A stretch of 64,000 bases of DNA from Scilla litardierei (lineage: Eukaryota > Streptophyta > Magnoliopsida > Asparagales > Asparagaceae), in contig CM061139.1 in the NCBI GenBank assembly GCA_030789695.1, forward strand, positions 104,878,837 through 104,942,836, written 5' to 3'. The position numbers and the translations under genes are program-made. How positions within the stretch are numbered: the first letter of the stretch is position 1; each line of letters begins with the position of its first letter. This document shows, in pieces, positions 10,062 through 21,126 of this stretch. A model generated the notes under the pieces. The model saw only the letters and a list, made by a program, of their open reading frames with translations. It was not told the DNA's origin and ran no database searches.

Positions 10062-13000
10062 GGTTTTAGTGGTGGCCCATGCAGGTCCATTTGCAAATGC
10101 GAACTATCGGAACAACAATAATAATTATAGAATGTCCATTAAATAAATTAGAACATCCAAGTTGTAAGCCCGGAGTCTAGGTTTTTAGCGTTCCTATACC
10201 TTAGGTGGCTAGTAGGCGTGTTTGAGCACCTGTCCCAGCTTGATAGGAAATCCATTAGGTCAGGACTATAGTGAGACTTAGTTAGAAGTTTGTGCTTGCT
10301 AGTTAGGGATCCTTGATTGTTAGTTAGACTCCATGCTAGTGATCGCTATGATAGTCTTAAGAGTTACCTTAGTGGTTCCTGTCTAGCCCTGACCATGATA
10401 GATTCCTAGGATTTCTTTAGCCGTTCGCTTGGGTTCATCGATTTCGGACCCAGCTGGACTCATTTCATCGCTGTCTAGCCCTAGAGAGTCTTAGCGCTTA
10501 GTTCCAAAATCCTTTGTTGGTTGACCGTAGGAGTTTCCATAGATTTTCCTAAGTCATGACCTAGGCGTATTTATGTTTTGATCATCCGACCAAAATCCCT
10601 TGGCCTTTAGTTAACCCGATGATTAGAACCCCCCTAATTCAATCTTTCCTGGTCACTACACTTTGGTGTTACTGACCGTAGATCTTCATCATGGTTTTCT
10701 TGCATTGTGATTTAGGTGCATGCCTCAAATAACCACATTCATTGCCCTCGATTCACATGATCCCCTCCTTACTATAATCGTTGATCCTTCGAATGCCCCC
10801 TTTGGCAAGGCTTAATTTCTTTTAAAGTTATTTTCGATTTCCCTTATTAAAGATTTCGTTAAGTTTAAATTTTGTTTTAAACCCGCTACGTATATACTTG
10901 AATTTCTCACTTTTCGATTGAGTCAAAATTCCTTGTAGATTTCGGAGTCTAATAGTTGTAATTATAATTGCTATCTCGTAACCATTTTCTTTTCTATATT
11001 TTCTCATTTCGGTTTAAAGACTCCAATACTATTTTGGAAGAATTCGATGTACCATTTTCTAACTATGAGATCCATTTTAATCGCATGACATACTTTAAAA
11101 ATCTTTTCCAAGCTAAATGGAATTTCAATGGTTATATGTATACTTATATCTCGTACTCTTTCGTTGACTTAAATTAATTTTTGAAATTCGAAAGTTTTGA
11201 CGAGATTTTGATTACTGTTTTATAATGTTTTACAGCCTATACCTTTCATACCTATTTGAATATCTTGTCCCTTTTCATAAATCGATTTAAATCCTAAGCC
11301 GCAATTCTATTTTCCAAGTTCGATTTATGAATTTTCCTTCTTATTTATGATATTCAAATGACTCGTCGCGCTCCCTTAATATACTTTTTAAGTCACAGAT
11401 GTTCACATGACCACCTCATTCCAATTATCCTTGATCTTTCAAATGTTTTCCGTTGCAAATCTTGATTCTTCCAAAGTTATTTTCGAATGCTTTCCTTATT
11501 TGAAGTTTCACTCAATTTAAATTTGTTCTAAACTTCTTTAAATATGTCTCCCTAAATTTCGATGGAGGTCAAAGTCGTTCTTGAATTTTGAAGACTTTTG
11601 GCCGTAATCTTAAAATTACTATCTTGTACTATTTTTCTAACAATGTATCTTTCGCATTTCGATTTTTAAACTTTATTACTATCCTGATGGTTCGATATAC
11701 CGTCCCTTTTTCCTAAATACAAAAATTTATTTTAACCACTTATCGTACATACCTTTAGGGGTATTTTTCCAAAACTGAATGGACTTCAACTAATTTTGTA
11801 TATATCAATTATAGGTTCGTCGTACTCGTACTTCAAAAAGTTTTTATATATATATATACCAACACGTTCTTTTGGCGAATCCTTATTTCCCTAAAAATAC
11901 CTTCGATCTTCTTCCTTCGTTAAGTTTAAATTTGTTCGAAACACTTTCGATATATGTAAGGTTTCATGCTCCTTCGCCGACTTAAATTATTTATGTTTTT
12001 AAATATCGAAACTTGTGTTGAGATTTTTAGATTAGAAGTTTATAATATTTTCTGCATATACCTTCGTATCGATATAAATGTCTTGTCCCTTTTCATATAC
12101 CAATTTCATTCTGAACCGTATTTCTATTTTCCTAACTCGATTCATAAATTGTTTTCTTACTTGTGCCATTAAAATTTTATTCGAAAACACCTCATGTTTA
12201 CTCATAATAAACTTTTCAAGTCCCTTTGGACTTCGGCTTTTAGCAAGTCGATTTTATGCTCAACATTTTCCATATTTCAGATTTTCGTGTAAAAAAAACA
12301 AATTACTATTTCGAAATCATTCCTGACTTAGACCCTTCATAAAACGGTTTAAAAGTTTTAATACTAACTTGATGGGTTTAAATATCCTTTTCCATGCTAC
12401 TAGGATATTATCTTCCATTAACCATACACACTTTTAGGATAATTTCTAAAATATGACTTCAATTATTTTTATATATCGGTGCCACGTTCGTTTTACTCGT
12501 ACATTAAGATCTTATATAAATCAATTTTGTTGGCAAATCCGGATTTCTCTAAAAGTATTTTCGATATGGTTTATTGGGGATTTCTCTTCAGTTTTAAGAT
12601 TTGGAAAACCTTTAGCATGCGCTTAGATTCTCCACACTATACTTGATCTGATTTCAATCTTCGAATCTCAAAACTTTTCCAAAATTTTTAGATTACTGCC
12701 GCATAACATTTCTGACCTATGTTTTAATGTTCGAGTAAATGATTTCCTTTTTCCTCATGATGATTTTATATAAGCCAATAAACCACTTTACCTCTTATTA
12801 CGTATATTCGTCTCAAACTCGTTTTCAAACAACTTGTTTACCGACCTCTAAATAATTTTGTACGAACGAGGACACGACTTTTTGAAGTACAACGGTTTTC
12901 GAATTCACGTATTTTAACTTATGTTGTTTACACTACCTTCGTTACGTATTCTTCAAGGGTATCATTGCATCTTTCTCTCCACCTAAACATTCACAGTTTT

Positions 13001-14092
13001 ACCCTAGTTCATCTAACCAATCTGGCTCCTTACCTTCGTCCTAGATGAACTCGTGCTTTTCGATCTTTCCATTCGTCACGCTCTTAATTTCAAATTTCGT
13101 TCCTTTTGTCTAGCCAATAGAGCTTGTCGTCGCCGTGTCGACCTTAATATAGTTTGGTGGGCCCCATTAGTGTAATTTGATGTGTCGTCGTAGTGTATTT
13201 AATTTCATGGTGCATATGAAGTTGTTTGTGGTTGGTATTGGTGTATCGTGTGTGGGTAGTTATGTATTAGCTACGTGAGTGTAAGTATGATATACATATG
13301 ATAGTAGGATTATAATGTTTGATTGGTAATGCTTGTTTTTATGAGATGTCGTATGCGTGTATATCAGGAGGTATACCCGACTATTGCATCTCTTAAACTT
13401 GTATGTAGTTGATGTGTTGATATGGTAATTATAAATGGATGGATATGGTGTGAAAATATGTGATACGTGGATGTGTATGCCTTGGAGTGGTATTGGTGTG
13501 TGTATGGTTACTGTGTTACGCATATAAATGTCCTGTTATGATTTGAGTCTCACTCAAGCTTGAGTGGGTATACTCTATGTACTTTGGTATAAATTGTATG
13601 TGGTGGTGAATAGTGATGGATGACGTAAGTATGGTGTTTGGGTTGCTTGTGCTTGGTTGTGTTACGCACACGATTGTGGGTGGCTATACCAATATATGGT
13701 TATAGGGCTATATGTGAGGTGAAAATATGGTGAAATATTTGCATGTACTTGAATGACTAAACAAATGTGAAATTATTTTCAAATAAGAGAGGCTTGGTTA
13801 TTTTCTTATAGTAAGTAATAAGTGTTTATTGTTGTATAAATATATTGACTATATATTTGTGATTGAAATACGTGTATGAAATTGATTAACTATAATAAGT
13901 ATGAGTGTACTATGTGCGTGAAAATATGTGTGTAGTGGTAGCAATAGTGGATTTCTAGTGCATATATATAAGCACTCGAAATGAAAGTACTTGGTTGAAT
14001 TTATGATGTGAAATTGGTTGAGGGTAGTTACCAGAGCGACTATATGTATGTTAGAAAGTCCGAGGACGGACTTTATTCTAAGGTGGGTAGGA
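10062..14092 (+). other. E3 internal region, non-coding
   Basis: It opens with TGGTGGCCCATGCAGG-like sequence eight bases inside the LTR, a possible but unassigned primer site. About 10770-12620 contains degenerate repeats around recurring phrases (AAGTTATTTTCGA, AAGTTTAAATTTGTT, GTCCCTTTTCATA) at several hundred bases' spacing. From about 13190 the strand becomes G/T-rich. No gag, protease or RT motif was found in either strand. The first ~530 bases match E4 (1-454, inverted). Confidence 0.75.
14079..14092 (+). promoter_or_regulatory. Polypurine tract of E3
   Basis: The purine-rich TAAGGTGGGTAGGA abuts the 3' LTR start, the position of the plus-strand primer. The same phrase, inverted, borders the E5 LTR at 43676. 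Confidence 0.7.
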
Positions 14093-16613
14093 TGTAACGA
14101 CTGGTTTTTGTATGATTGGATTATCAAGTGTGTCTTGCTTGTGATGGTGGGTTCTCTCCTTGTGTGGTTTCCATTTCCATAGTTCTCGCTTTCATTCATC
14201 TCGTTGAGATTTCCTAGCTTTCGTTTTCATTCCTTTTCATGCGATCTTCTAGCTTCTTCCTTAGAATCATTGAACTCGGAGTAAGTCACTCGTGACGAGC
14301 TTCATATCGATCATATCTTAGAGTATAAATCGATCCTAGAAGCCATAGAAATCTTCTCGAAGCTTCGCGCTTCGAATCGGCACTTTTCGTGCATGTTAGT
14401 TGGTTCAAGAAGATCGACCGACCGACTAGATTCCAATTTAGTCGGTCAGGAAATCAACTGGAACCGACTAGTTCATTCAATCAATTATTCAGGAGTTACT
14501 GTTTACTCTTAGTCGGTCTAAGAACAACCATCGACCGACTAGATGCTCAACTAGTCGGTCAGGAATCCTTCTCAGACAGACTAACTCACATTTCCATGAT
14601 CTCTCTCAGAATTCAGCCTTTAGTCGGTCAATGAACACTCACCGACCGACTAGTTCTCAAACTAGTCGGTTGACAAGTCTTCACAGACCGACTAACTCAT
14701 AGTCCAGTTTTCCTGAGCGAGCTACTGTTTACTCTTAGTCGGTCCATGTTGAACGACCGACCGACTAGATCCTCAACTAGTCGGTCACCAATCCTTCTTT
14801 GACCGACTAATCAGCCCAGGAAACCCTAGTTTGCCCTAGCCGCCACACGATTTTCTATATAAACCCCAAATCGTTTTCTTCTCTTCCCTCTCTTCTCCTG
14901 AACCTCCTCCTTCCCCAAATCATCCCCCTTCATCCCCAAACCCTTCCTCCTTCATCCCAAGCTCATCCATCATCATCCAAACCCTCATTTCACATATCCT
15001 ACCTCTCCTCAACCTCAAACCCTCATCAAATCCCCAAAAGCCTCATCCAAACCCATTTCTCCAGGTTTTCCCTCATTTCCAGATCTGAGTGGTAGTTCTC
15101 CCGGATCGTTCATCCGTTGCCGTGGTTGCTCGGCGTTGATCTTCCGCTTCCATTCGGGTAGTGTTCTTCCTTTAATATTCTCTTAACCCCCATTATGATT
15201 TGTGAAACCCAAATAATAATGGATGTTGTTTAATGATTGTTTCTCCATGACAGTGATTCCCTTCCCCGTAGATTAGCGTTCGTGAGACGAACCTTCGTGA
15301 TCGTCTTCCTCGGTGCTAGGCAAGTGAAACTTGTATCTCTTGATTTGGGCCGTGTCTTAGGCCATTTCCTTGTTTTAGGCGTAAAAGAGACTAGACAGTG
15401 AAAGGATAGCCGTCTAGACGCCATTGACCTAGCTTGACAACGACGCTTGGTCCGTCACCCTTATCATGCTTGTATGTCATGTTTAGTTACAATTATCGGT
15501 ACGCGAATATTGTTCATGTCATCGCATTTTACCATGTCATGTTTACTTTCCATTAACGGTACGCGAATTAATTGTCATGTCATTGCATTCTTTAAGTGCT
15601 TTTGTGATTGCGTAGCTTTGCTACGAATGCTTGTGTTCCTGGCTCGTGTTCCAGAAGCGGGCCATGTGTTGGTTGATAGCCAATGCCCGAATTGCTTGTT
15701 TCCGGCTAGGTGCACCCCTACGCCAAATGTTTAAGAATGCGAGCTCATGTGCGGGGCAACCCCAGGCTCACTAGCTGAGCTCATTGTGCAGGGACCCTGG
15801 CTCCATTACGTGTGGGTATTGGGGGTAAGAGTTAAGCGACCAATCAACTGGGAGTCTGCCCGATCAGCAACTGCAGTGGTAAGTCGTAAACTCTGGGTTT
15901 GGGGTAGTTGTTAAGCGGCCAATCAGCGAATGTGAAACCATTCAGCTGTAAGGCGTAAACATCTACAAACAACGTGAATAGTGAATTGATTGAGATTGAT
16001 AGTAGCTTGGCTACTCTTGTCTTGTCCCGATGTTTGTTCTCTTGTACAAATTGTCTTGCCATGTCTTGATTGTGCACTCATGTTATAACTGACATGTCAT
16101 GCATACTAAAACTGCTAGGTTGCTAGTTTACCTTCCTTTCAGTTTCCTTGCTCAAGTCTTTTCAGACTTGCTGACATGTGCCCCTTTCTCTTTGGGTGTC
16201 GCATGTTAGTTGCCGAGCCAGAGCTTGTTGCAGAGGACGTTGTGTTTGCTGAGGAGGAGTCTTGTGGACACCGGTGACTTGTTGAGTTTCCCTTTATGTT
16301 CTAGGATCCATGTTAGTTGTCGGTGCGTGGCACCCTTGTATGTATGTTATTCTTTGTTGGCCATGTTGGGCCTTAGACTCTTTTTCCTTTAGCCTGGTGG
16401 CTTTTCTGCGATATTATAATTTGTTTATGGACATTTGGAGATTCAATAAAATGTCGTCTCATTTCCTTATTATCATTGTTGTTTCGTTTCGCTTTGCAAG
16501 GACTTGCCATAATAAGTGTTTTTACGCTTATCAGACTTGGAGCTTCACGGCTTCAAGTTTGTGCGGACCTTCTCACGTCTCGCCTCCACATTTTTGGGAA
16601 GCGGGGCGTGACA
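14093..16613 (+). repeat. E3 3' LTR
   Basis: It is a direct repeat of 7540-10061 with about 25 substitutions and 1-base indels by eye. It contains the same GACCGACTAG array (14413-14815) and TATA box (14855-14863). Confidence 0.9.
14413..14815. repeat. GACCGACTAG palindrome array in E3 3' LTR
   Basis: Same four-unit array as at 7860-8265, essentially unchanged. Confidence 0.9.
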
Positions 16614-16618
16614 CCATC
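16614..16618. repeat. Target site duplication of E3, right (CCATC)
   Basis: Matches 7535-7539. T sequence continues to the right. Confidence 0.9.
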
Positions 16619-16734
16619 CCTTTATCCGAATGAATGCGTTGAAAAAAGAAGGAACAAATCTTCATCCCTCTATTCACTTGATAGGCCTGCTCGGGATGGG
16701 GAAAACCTCAATAGCTGAGCGTCTCGATGGTTGA

Positions 16735-17265
16735 CCACAAGAGGGCCGGCCATGCAATCAGCTGGTAGGTTAGGGGTAACTCCCCCGGCCAGCCAGTTAG
16801 GAGGATCGATCGTAAGGCTGGGGCAACTCCCCCAGCAGGTCGATCCGTCATCTTATCTTGAGACTGTGGGTAGCTCTCCCAACAGGCTGAACGACTCAAA
16901 CCGACCATAAGGCTGGGGGCAACTCCCCCAGCGGGTCGGTCAATTGACCGACAGTAAGGCTGGGGCAACTCCCCCAGCGGGTCGGTCACGGGGCCAACCA
17001 TAAGGCTGGGGCAACTCCCCCAGCAGACAGGCCCGACGATCAGTTGTAAGACTAGGGGTCGCACCCCTAGCTGGCTGACCGATCCAGCCGACTATAAGGC
17101 TGGGGGCAACTCCCCCAGCATGTCAGTGAATCGGTCGATCATAAGCCTGAGGGATAGCTCCCCCCAGCTGGCTGACCGACCCAATCCACCGTAAGGCTGG
17201 AGGCAACTCCCCCAGCAGGATGGCCGTCCGATCACCTGTAGGATCCAAGGCGGGACCCTCCCGCA
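16735..17265 (+). repeat. Tandem stem-loop repeats in T 3' region (~48 bp x 11)
   Basis: About eleven units spaced about 48 bases, each with a hairpin of the form GGCTGGGGGCAACTCCCCCA flanked by TAAG on the left and often GGTCGGTC or GACCGAC between units. Several divergent units (for example near 16862, 17047, 17141) keep the stem pairing although the bases changed. The array lies between pol and the antisense ORF. Tandem repeats in the region 3' of pol are a known feature of Tat-lineage elements. Confidence 0.9.
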
Positions 17266-17520
17266 GGACTAACGGCTTCCCCCCTTGAGGCCAAGAGCGG
17301 CACCTCGGCCAACCAAGCGACTGAGAATCCTGGGGAAGTAGCTCGGCGACTGGATCTCCGAGGTGAGCAAGGAAATATCTCTGACCAGCCCTGCAGGAAT
17401 ACCATGTCCCGCACGGAAGGAGGAGTATGAACGACCACAAGCAAAAATAGAGCTTCATTGCGAAACAGAAGGGGGCATATTACGCAAAAGCTGAGCATGA
17501 ACTTGCGAAAAACGATGAGG

Positions 17521-19670
17521 CTAAAGGACTAAGACTCCTCTCCCTCTCAAGCATCCGGAGCCCCTTCGGGAATGACGGCGGACCGCTTGGGGGGGTCCAT
17601 CATGTGCCTCCTTCTCACCCTCAGAGTCCAGCCGGAGCTCCTCAAAACAAATCCCTGAGAGCGGGAATTTTTGCTGGATCTCAGACTGGCAGCGGGCGAA
17701 TCCCCTCTCGAACGCTTCGAACATCGCCCCGGCCATAAAAGACGTGTCGTACTCATCCACGGTGTCCTGAGCAATCCGCTCGGGATCCACGGCTCCCAAC
17801 TCTTGAATCCGACCCTAGAGGACAGGAACCTGGCGCTGGTGCTCCGCTCGCTCCTGTTCGGCCTCCCTGGAGCTCGTGTTGAGCTTGGCCAGAAGAGCCC
17901 GCTCCCTCTCATCTGCTGCCTCCAAGAGGCTTGCGAGCTCCGTGTCATCGGCTTCGACAACTGGACCAATGTCCACGCCCGCTTTGGCGGCCTCCATTAG
18001 CACGGTAATCCGATCCTCGGCCTTTGCCTTCTCGACTAAGGCCATGGCCTTCTCCTGCTCAGACTTCTCCAGGGCAGCAGAGAGCTCGGCCACCTGAGTC
18101 TCCAAGGACCTAGTGCACGCCTCGGCCAGTTGGCTCGCCTCTCCTTCGCCCTCCACGGCCTCGTTTCCCTGTGCCTGATCGACCTTGGCACACGAGAATA
18201 CAGCGAATTGACGCCTTATCGAATGCCCGTTCGAGGATAACTACATCAGGAGACGGGAATGAGTTGAAGGCCACTACAAGGGACGGAGTGTGCGAAAGTC
18301 CTCACCTGCTGACCAGCCTAAACTACGAAGGAAGCCAGGCGATCACGTTTTATCATGTCCAGTACAGATTGGTCCGTAGGGAGGCTGCAGTTTTCGGCCA
18401 ACCGAGCAGGCACCCCGCAATCGGAGAAAACTGACTCCTTCAACCCCACGGGAAGCGGGGACAGAGTAAACCATCGCCTGACTGGGGAAGATTAGTCTGA
18501 GTTGAGCGGAACATGCCCAGGGACCGCTCATAAACTTCGGGGAGTGGCCCCGGGGGGGAGGCGAGGGCCCGGCCCAAGGCCACGAGTCCTCCGTTGGGGA
18601 AGGCTGGGCACGACCATCAGGCGGAGAGACATCGATCACCGTTGCAAGGACTAGGGCCTTCTTCTGGGCGCCCTCCCCTGGAGAGGATAGGGCTTTCTCC
18701 CTCGTTCTCTTAGAACCAGCTCCGGAGGGCCCGAACCGCTGCTTCTTCCAGATTTCCAATACATGATCCCTTCGCCGCGGGTTGGGATCCGGGACAGTGG
18801 CTGGAAGAGGGGGCTGAGAAGAACCTTGGGTGAACCCACCTGCAAAAGAAGGCAGAAGAGGGGATCAGAACCGTCCGGACACCAACTCCCCCAACTTTCG
18901 GACTCTGGCAAAACTCACCGGTGGGTCACACGGTCTTCTGCAGGTTTAGGTCGGAGAAGAGGACGTCGATTCTCCGATCCCCAGCAGGGACCGCCAACAA
19001 AATGTCAACCGCCTTGAGCTCAGCATCAGTCAGACTTCCTAGCTCGAGAACCAGCGTACTTGTCGCCCCCAGTGGACCAGAAAATCCACCTCCGATGGGA
19101 AGCCGACGAAGACGTATTCCCCTTTCCAGTGTTTCAAAGAACTCGGCAGCCCCAGCACCAAGCTCTTCTTTGGTCGAGCACTGATATAAAGCCAGGCCCC
19201 CGACTGATGATGGCTCAGGTGGTAGAATTGAGCAAAAAGTTGGAGAGACGGCTCGACTTCCTTCAGCACACAGAGAACGACAAACCCAACAATGCACCCA
19301 ATGGCATTGAGGCAAAATTGGCACAAGGCCGCCCTGTAAGCTCGCAGAAACACATCGATAAAGGGATGGAGAGAGAACCGAAGCCCGAATCGAAAACTCT
19401 GTTCATACACCCCGACTTCTCGAGGACCAGGGAAGTAGATCCGCTCGTCCATCTCTGGAGCCCGGGCGGAGCATGGGGAAGAAGATAGCTAGTGCGCAGC
19501 GCCCCAATTGAGGTGGCACAAACAGATGATGGCCACCCCAGTACCTCGGGAGGCACCCCTGAGAGCTCTCCCCCGTGATGGCGCACCGCCGTGATGGAGC
19601 AGCGAGTCGGACCTGGATCGGCAACGGCCCCCCGACGCCTTGAGCCAGCGGCCGAAAAGGAGGATGACAT
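17521..19670 (-). pseudogene. Antisense ORF (aORF) of Tat element T, decayed
   Basis: Minus-strand coding relic in three frames. The likely start is MSSSFSAAGSRRR at 19670. A frameshift near 19470 leads to MDERIYFPGPREVGVYEQSF and FSLHPFIDVFLRAYRAALCQ at 19452-19320, then SLKHWKGEYVFVGF near 19130. These match the plant domain annotated as 'putative gypsy type transposon' (Transposase_28). Another shift at about 19070 enters LGSLTDAELKAVDILLAVP, ending at 18926. A charged, Glu/Ala-rich stretch at 18156-17815 looks like a coiled coil. Such antisense ORFs are known from Tat elements and their function is unknown. The copy is broken by frameshifts. The 18.2-18.9 kb part is Pro/Gly-rich and hard to frame. 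Confidence 0.7.
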
Positions 19671-19768
19671 GAGACAGCACTTGAACAAGACACGGACCGA
19701 CGGAAAGGGAAGGGAAGAGGAGGATGTCGATTGGACAGGCAAAACCCTCGTCCAATGGACGACGTCCT

Positions 19769-19781
19769 CCTTTTATATCGT
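19769..19781 (-). promoter_or_regulatory. TATA box for the antisense ORF
   Basis: The minus strand reads GACGATATAAAAGGAGG, a near-consensus plant TATA box about 100 bases upstream of the likely aORF start at 19670. The direction and spacing fit an independent antisense promoter inside T. Confidence 0.6.
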
Positions 19782-20004
19782 CCCCTCAAAACCTTCCCTC
19801 GCTTTGCGGGTCGACCACCTTGGCACACGTGTCGACATCCCGCGGGTCTCGGCCGCTCGAATTCCACACCCGGGGACAAAGAGAAATTCATCCGGCCCAG
19901 GTCATGATGGCTCCCCCTTAATGACACCATCTCGACCGACGCGCCTGACAAGACTTACCCAAGTCACATCGCCCGAACCGAACCGGCAAAATCCGAACGG
20001 CCCG

Positions 20005-20019
20005 AGGGATGGGGGCAAT
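20005..20019 (+). promoter_or_regulatory. Polypurine tract of T
   Basis: GGGATGGGGGCAA directly precedes the TGATATGACC start of the 3' LTR. GATGGGGGCAA-type tracts are usual in Tat elements. Confidence 0.75.
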
Positions 20020-21015
20020 TGATATGACCACTTTAGAGAGGCCCAAAAGCAAGTGGCCCGAGTCCAAACCAGAGGCGGGAGGCCCACAAAAGGAATTCGG
20101 CCAAACCTACGAGACCCACAGAAGGACTTGGATCCGGATCGACCACGACCCGGCGAACGCTCGGTCAGCCCACGCCCGCAGGAGGTAACCGCTCCCCTAA
20201 GAGCGCGGCACCTTAATGACCATTAAGGAGCCCATTAATCGACCCCCACGACGCCCGCAGGAGGTGCCTTGAAGGAGGCAGATCACGGGGGCGTGAGTGG
20301 GGAGCGATCATGGGACGTGACCTGGGGGCGATCGTGGGACGAATCCCATAAAGGGATCTCGGAGGCAACCGAGAAAGGGATCGAATCACCGACACCAACA
20401 ACGAAGGTGTTCCACTAAAAGACATTGTTTTCCCCATTATCTCCCCTCCCATAGCTCGGTCCGAGGATACGCGTGCCGGCTTCCTTGCGAGCCGTACCGA
20501 TCCCGCCGAGTATCATTCAGATCCGTTCTGACTTAGGCATCAGAGGGGACTTGGCCGGAACCAAGATCCGGCCCCCTGACGAGTTTTTCGTCTGTCCAGG
20601 AAGAATAGGTCCCGAGACGCTGAGGCTACCCCTCAGCGCGGAACTCACCAAATCAAGGCCCGCACAACAGCGAGTCCGTTCGCCACTAGCGAACATCACC
20701 ATCAACTAAGTCCAAGTGATAATCAGGGCGCCGAGGCTTCCCCTCGGCACTCGATCGACCAAGGCCGAGCGTTCACCTAGGTGCTGAGGCTATCCCTTAG
20801 CACCCCGCTGGCCGAGGCCCAACACTCCGGACGAAGAGCCAGTTCGTCCTCGACCCACCAAGCGAGCCGTTTCCCGCACCGAGGTAGGGCTTCGTGCAAC
20901 CCTCGTTGAGAATACGCATGCTCGATAGGACCAAGTGATTCCAACCGATCCCTTGACCACGTTGACCGTCTAACCGCCGGTCAACGATCCAATGGTGAGA
21001 AAACACCCGTAAACA
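20020..21015 (+). repeat. T 3' LTR (996 bp)
   Basis: It runs from TGATATGACC to CACCCGTAAACA. The last ~200 bases match the 5' fragment at 3231-3432. No convincing TATA box was found. Three short stem-loops occur at 20618-20804. The right flank (AGATCGATCC) cannot be tested for a duplication because the left flank is lost. Confidence 0.8.
20618..20804. repeat. Three related stem-loops in the T LTR
   Basis: CGCTGAGGCTACCCCTCAGCG (about 20619-20639), GCCGAGGCTTCCCCTCGGC (about 20730-20748) and GTGCTGAGGCTATCCCTTAGCAC (about 20781-20803) share loop and layout, but the stems differ by compensated changes. Confidence 0.7.
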
Positions 21016-21126
21016 AGATCGATCCTAGTCACCCCGGATTTCACCAACTCCTAGGCTAACTTAAGCATCGAAGGTGACTAATCGGGCTGCAGCTTTGGTC
21101 CCTTGATAATCTGTTGCGTGTGGCAG
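21016..21126 (+). other. Right flank of T, Tat-LTR-like leader remnant
   Basis: Contains GGCTAACTTAAGCATCGAAG and a pyrimidine stretch ending in GTGTGGCAG, a pattern seen in Tat LTR leaders. It suggests that T sits in an older LTR of the same clade. Nothing coding is visible. Confidence 0.3.

Larger units (their letters stand above)
7540..16613 (+). mobile_element. Complete non-coding LTR element E3 (LARD type, 9.07 kb)
   Basis: Two nearly identical direct LTRs (2522 and 2521 bases, about 25 differences by eye) enclose about 4.03 kb of interior and are bordered by CCATC duplications. The interior holds no gag or pol motif and no long open frame. It is T-rich to about 13.1 kb and then G/T-rich. 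A TATA box and a pyrimidine-rich leader fix the transcription direction as plus. Mobility would need proteins from another element. About 1% LTR divergence makes it the youngest insertion here, on the order of 0.4 million years if a generic grass rate of 1.3e-8 per site per year applies. Confidence 0.9.
3231..21015 (+). mobile_element. Decayed Tat-lineage Ty3/gypsy element T, interrupted by E3
   Basis: The order is LTR fragment, PBS, PR, RT, RNase H, integrase, tandem repeats, antisense ORF, PPT, 3' LTR. The DTG protease, an RT motif of the MCVDFSDLNKACPK type, pol ending LRKYYQ, and an antisense ORF near the 3' end are together typical of Tat-clade elements. E3 (7540-16613) interrupts it 27 bases after the pol stop with a CCATC duplication, and E4 interrupts its 5' LTR. 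Without E3 the visible element is about 8.7 kb. Gag is missing: only about 200 bases separate PBS and protease. Pol has several frameshifts and stops, so the copy is dead. Confidence 0.85.
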
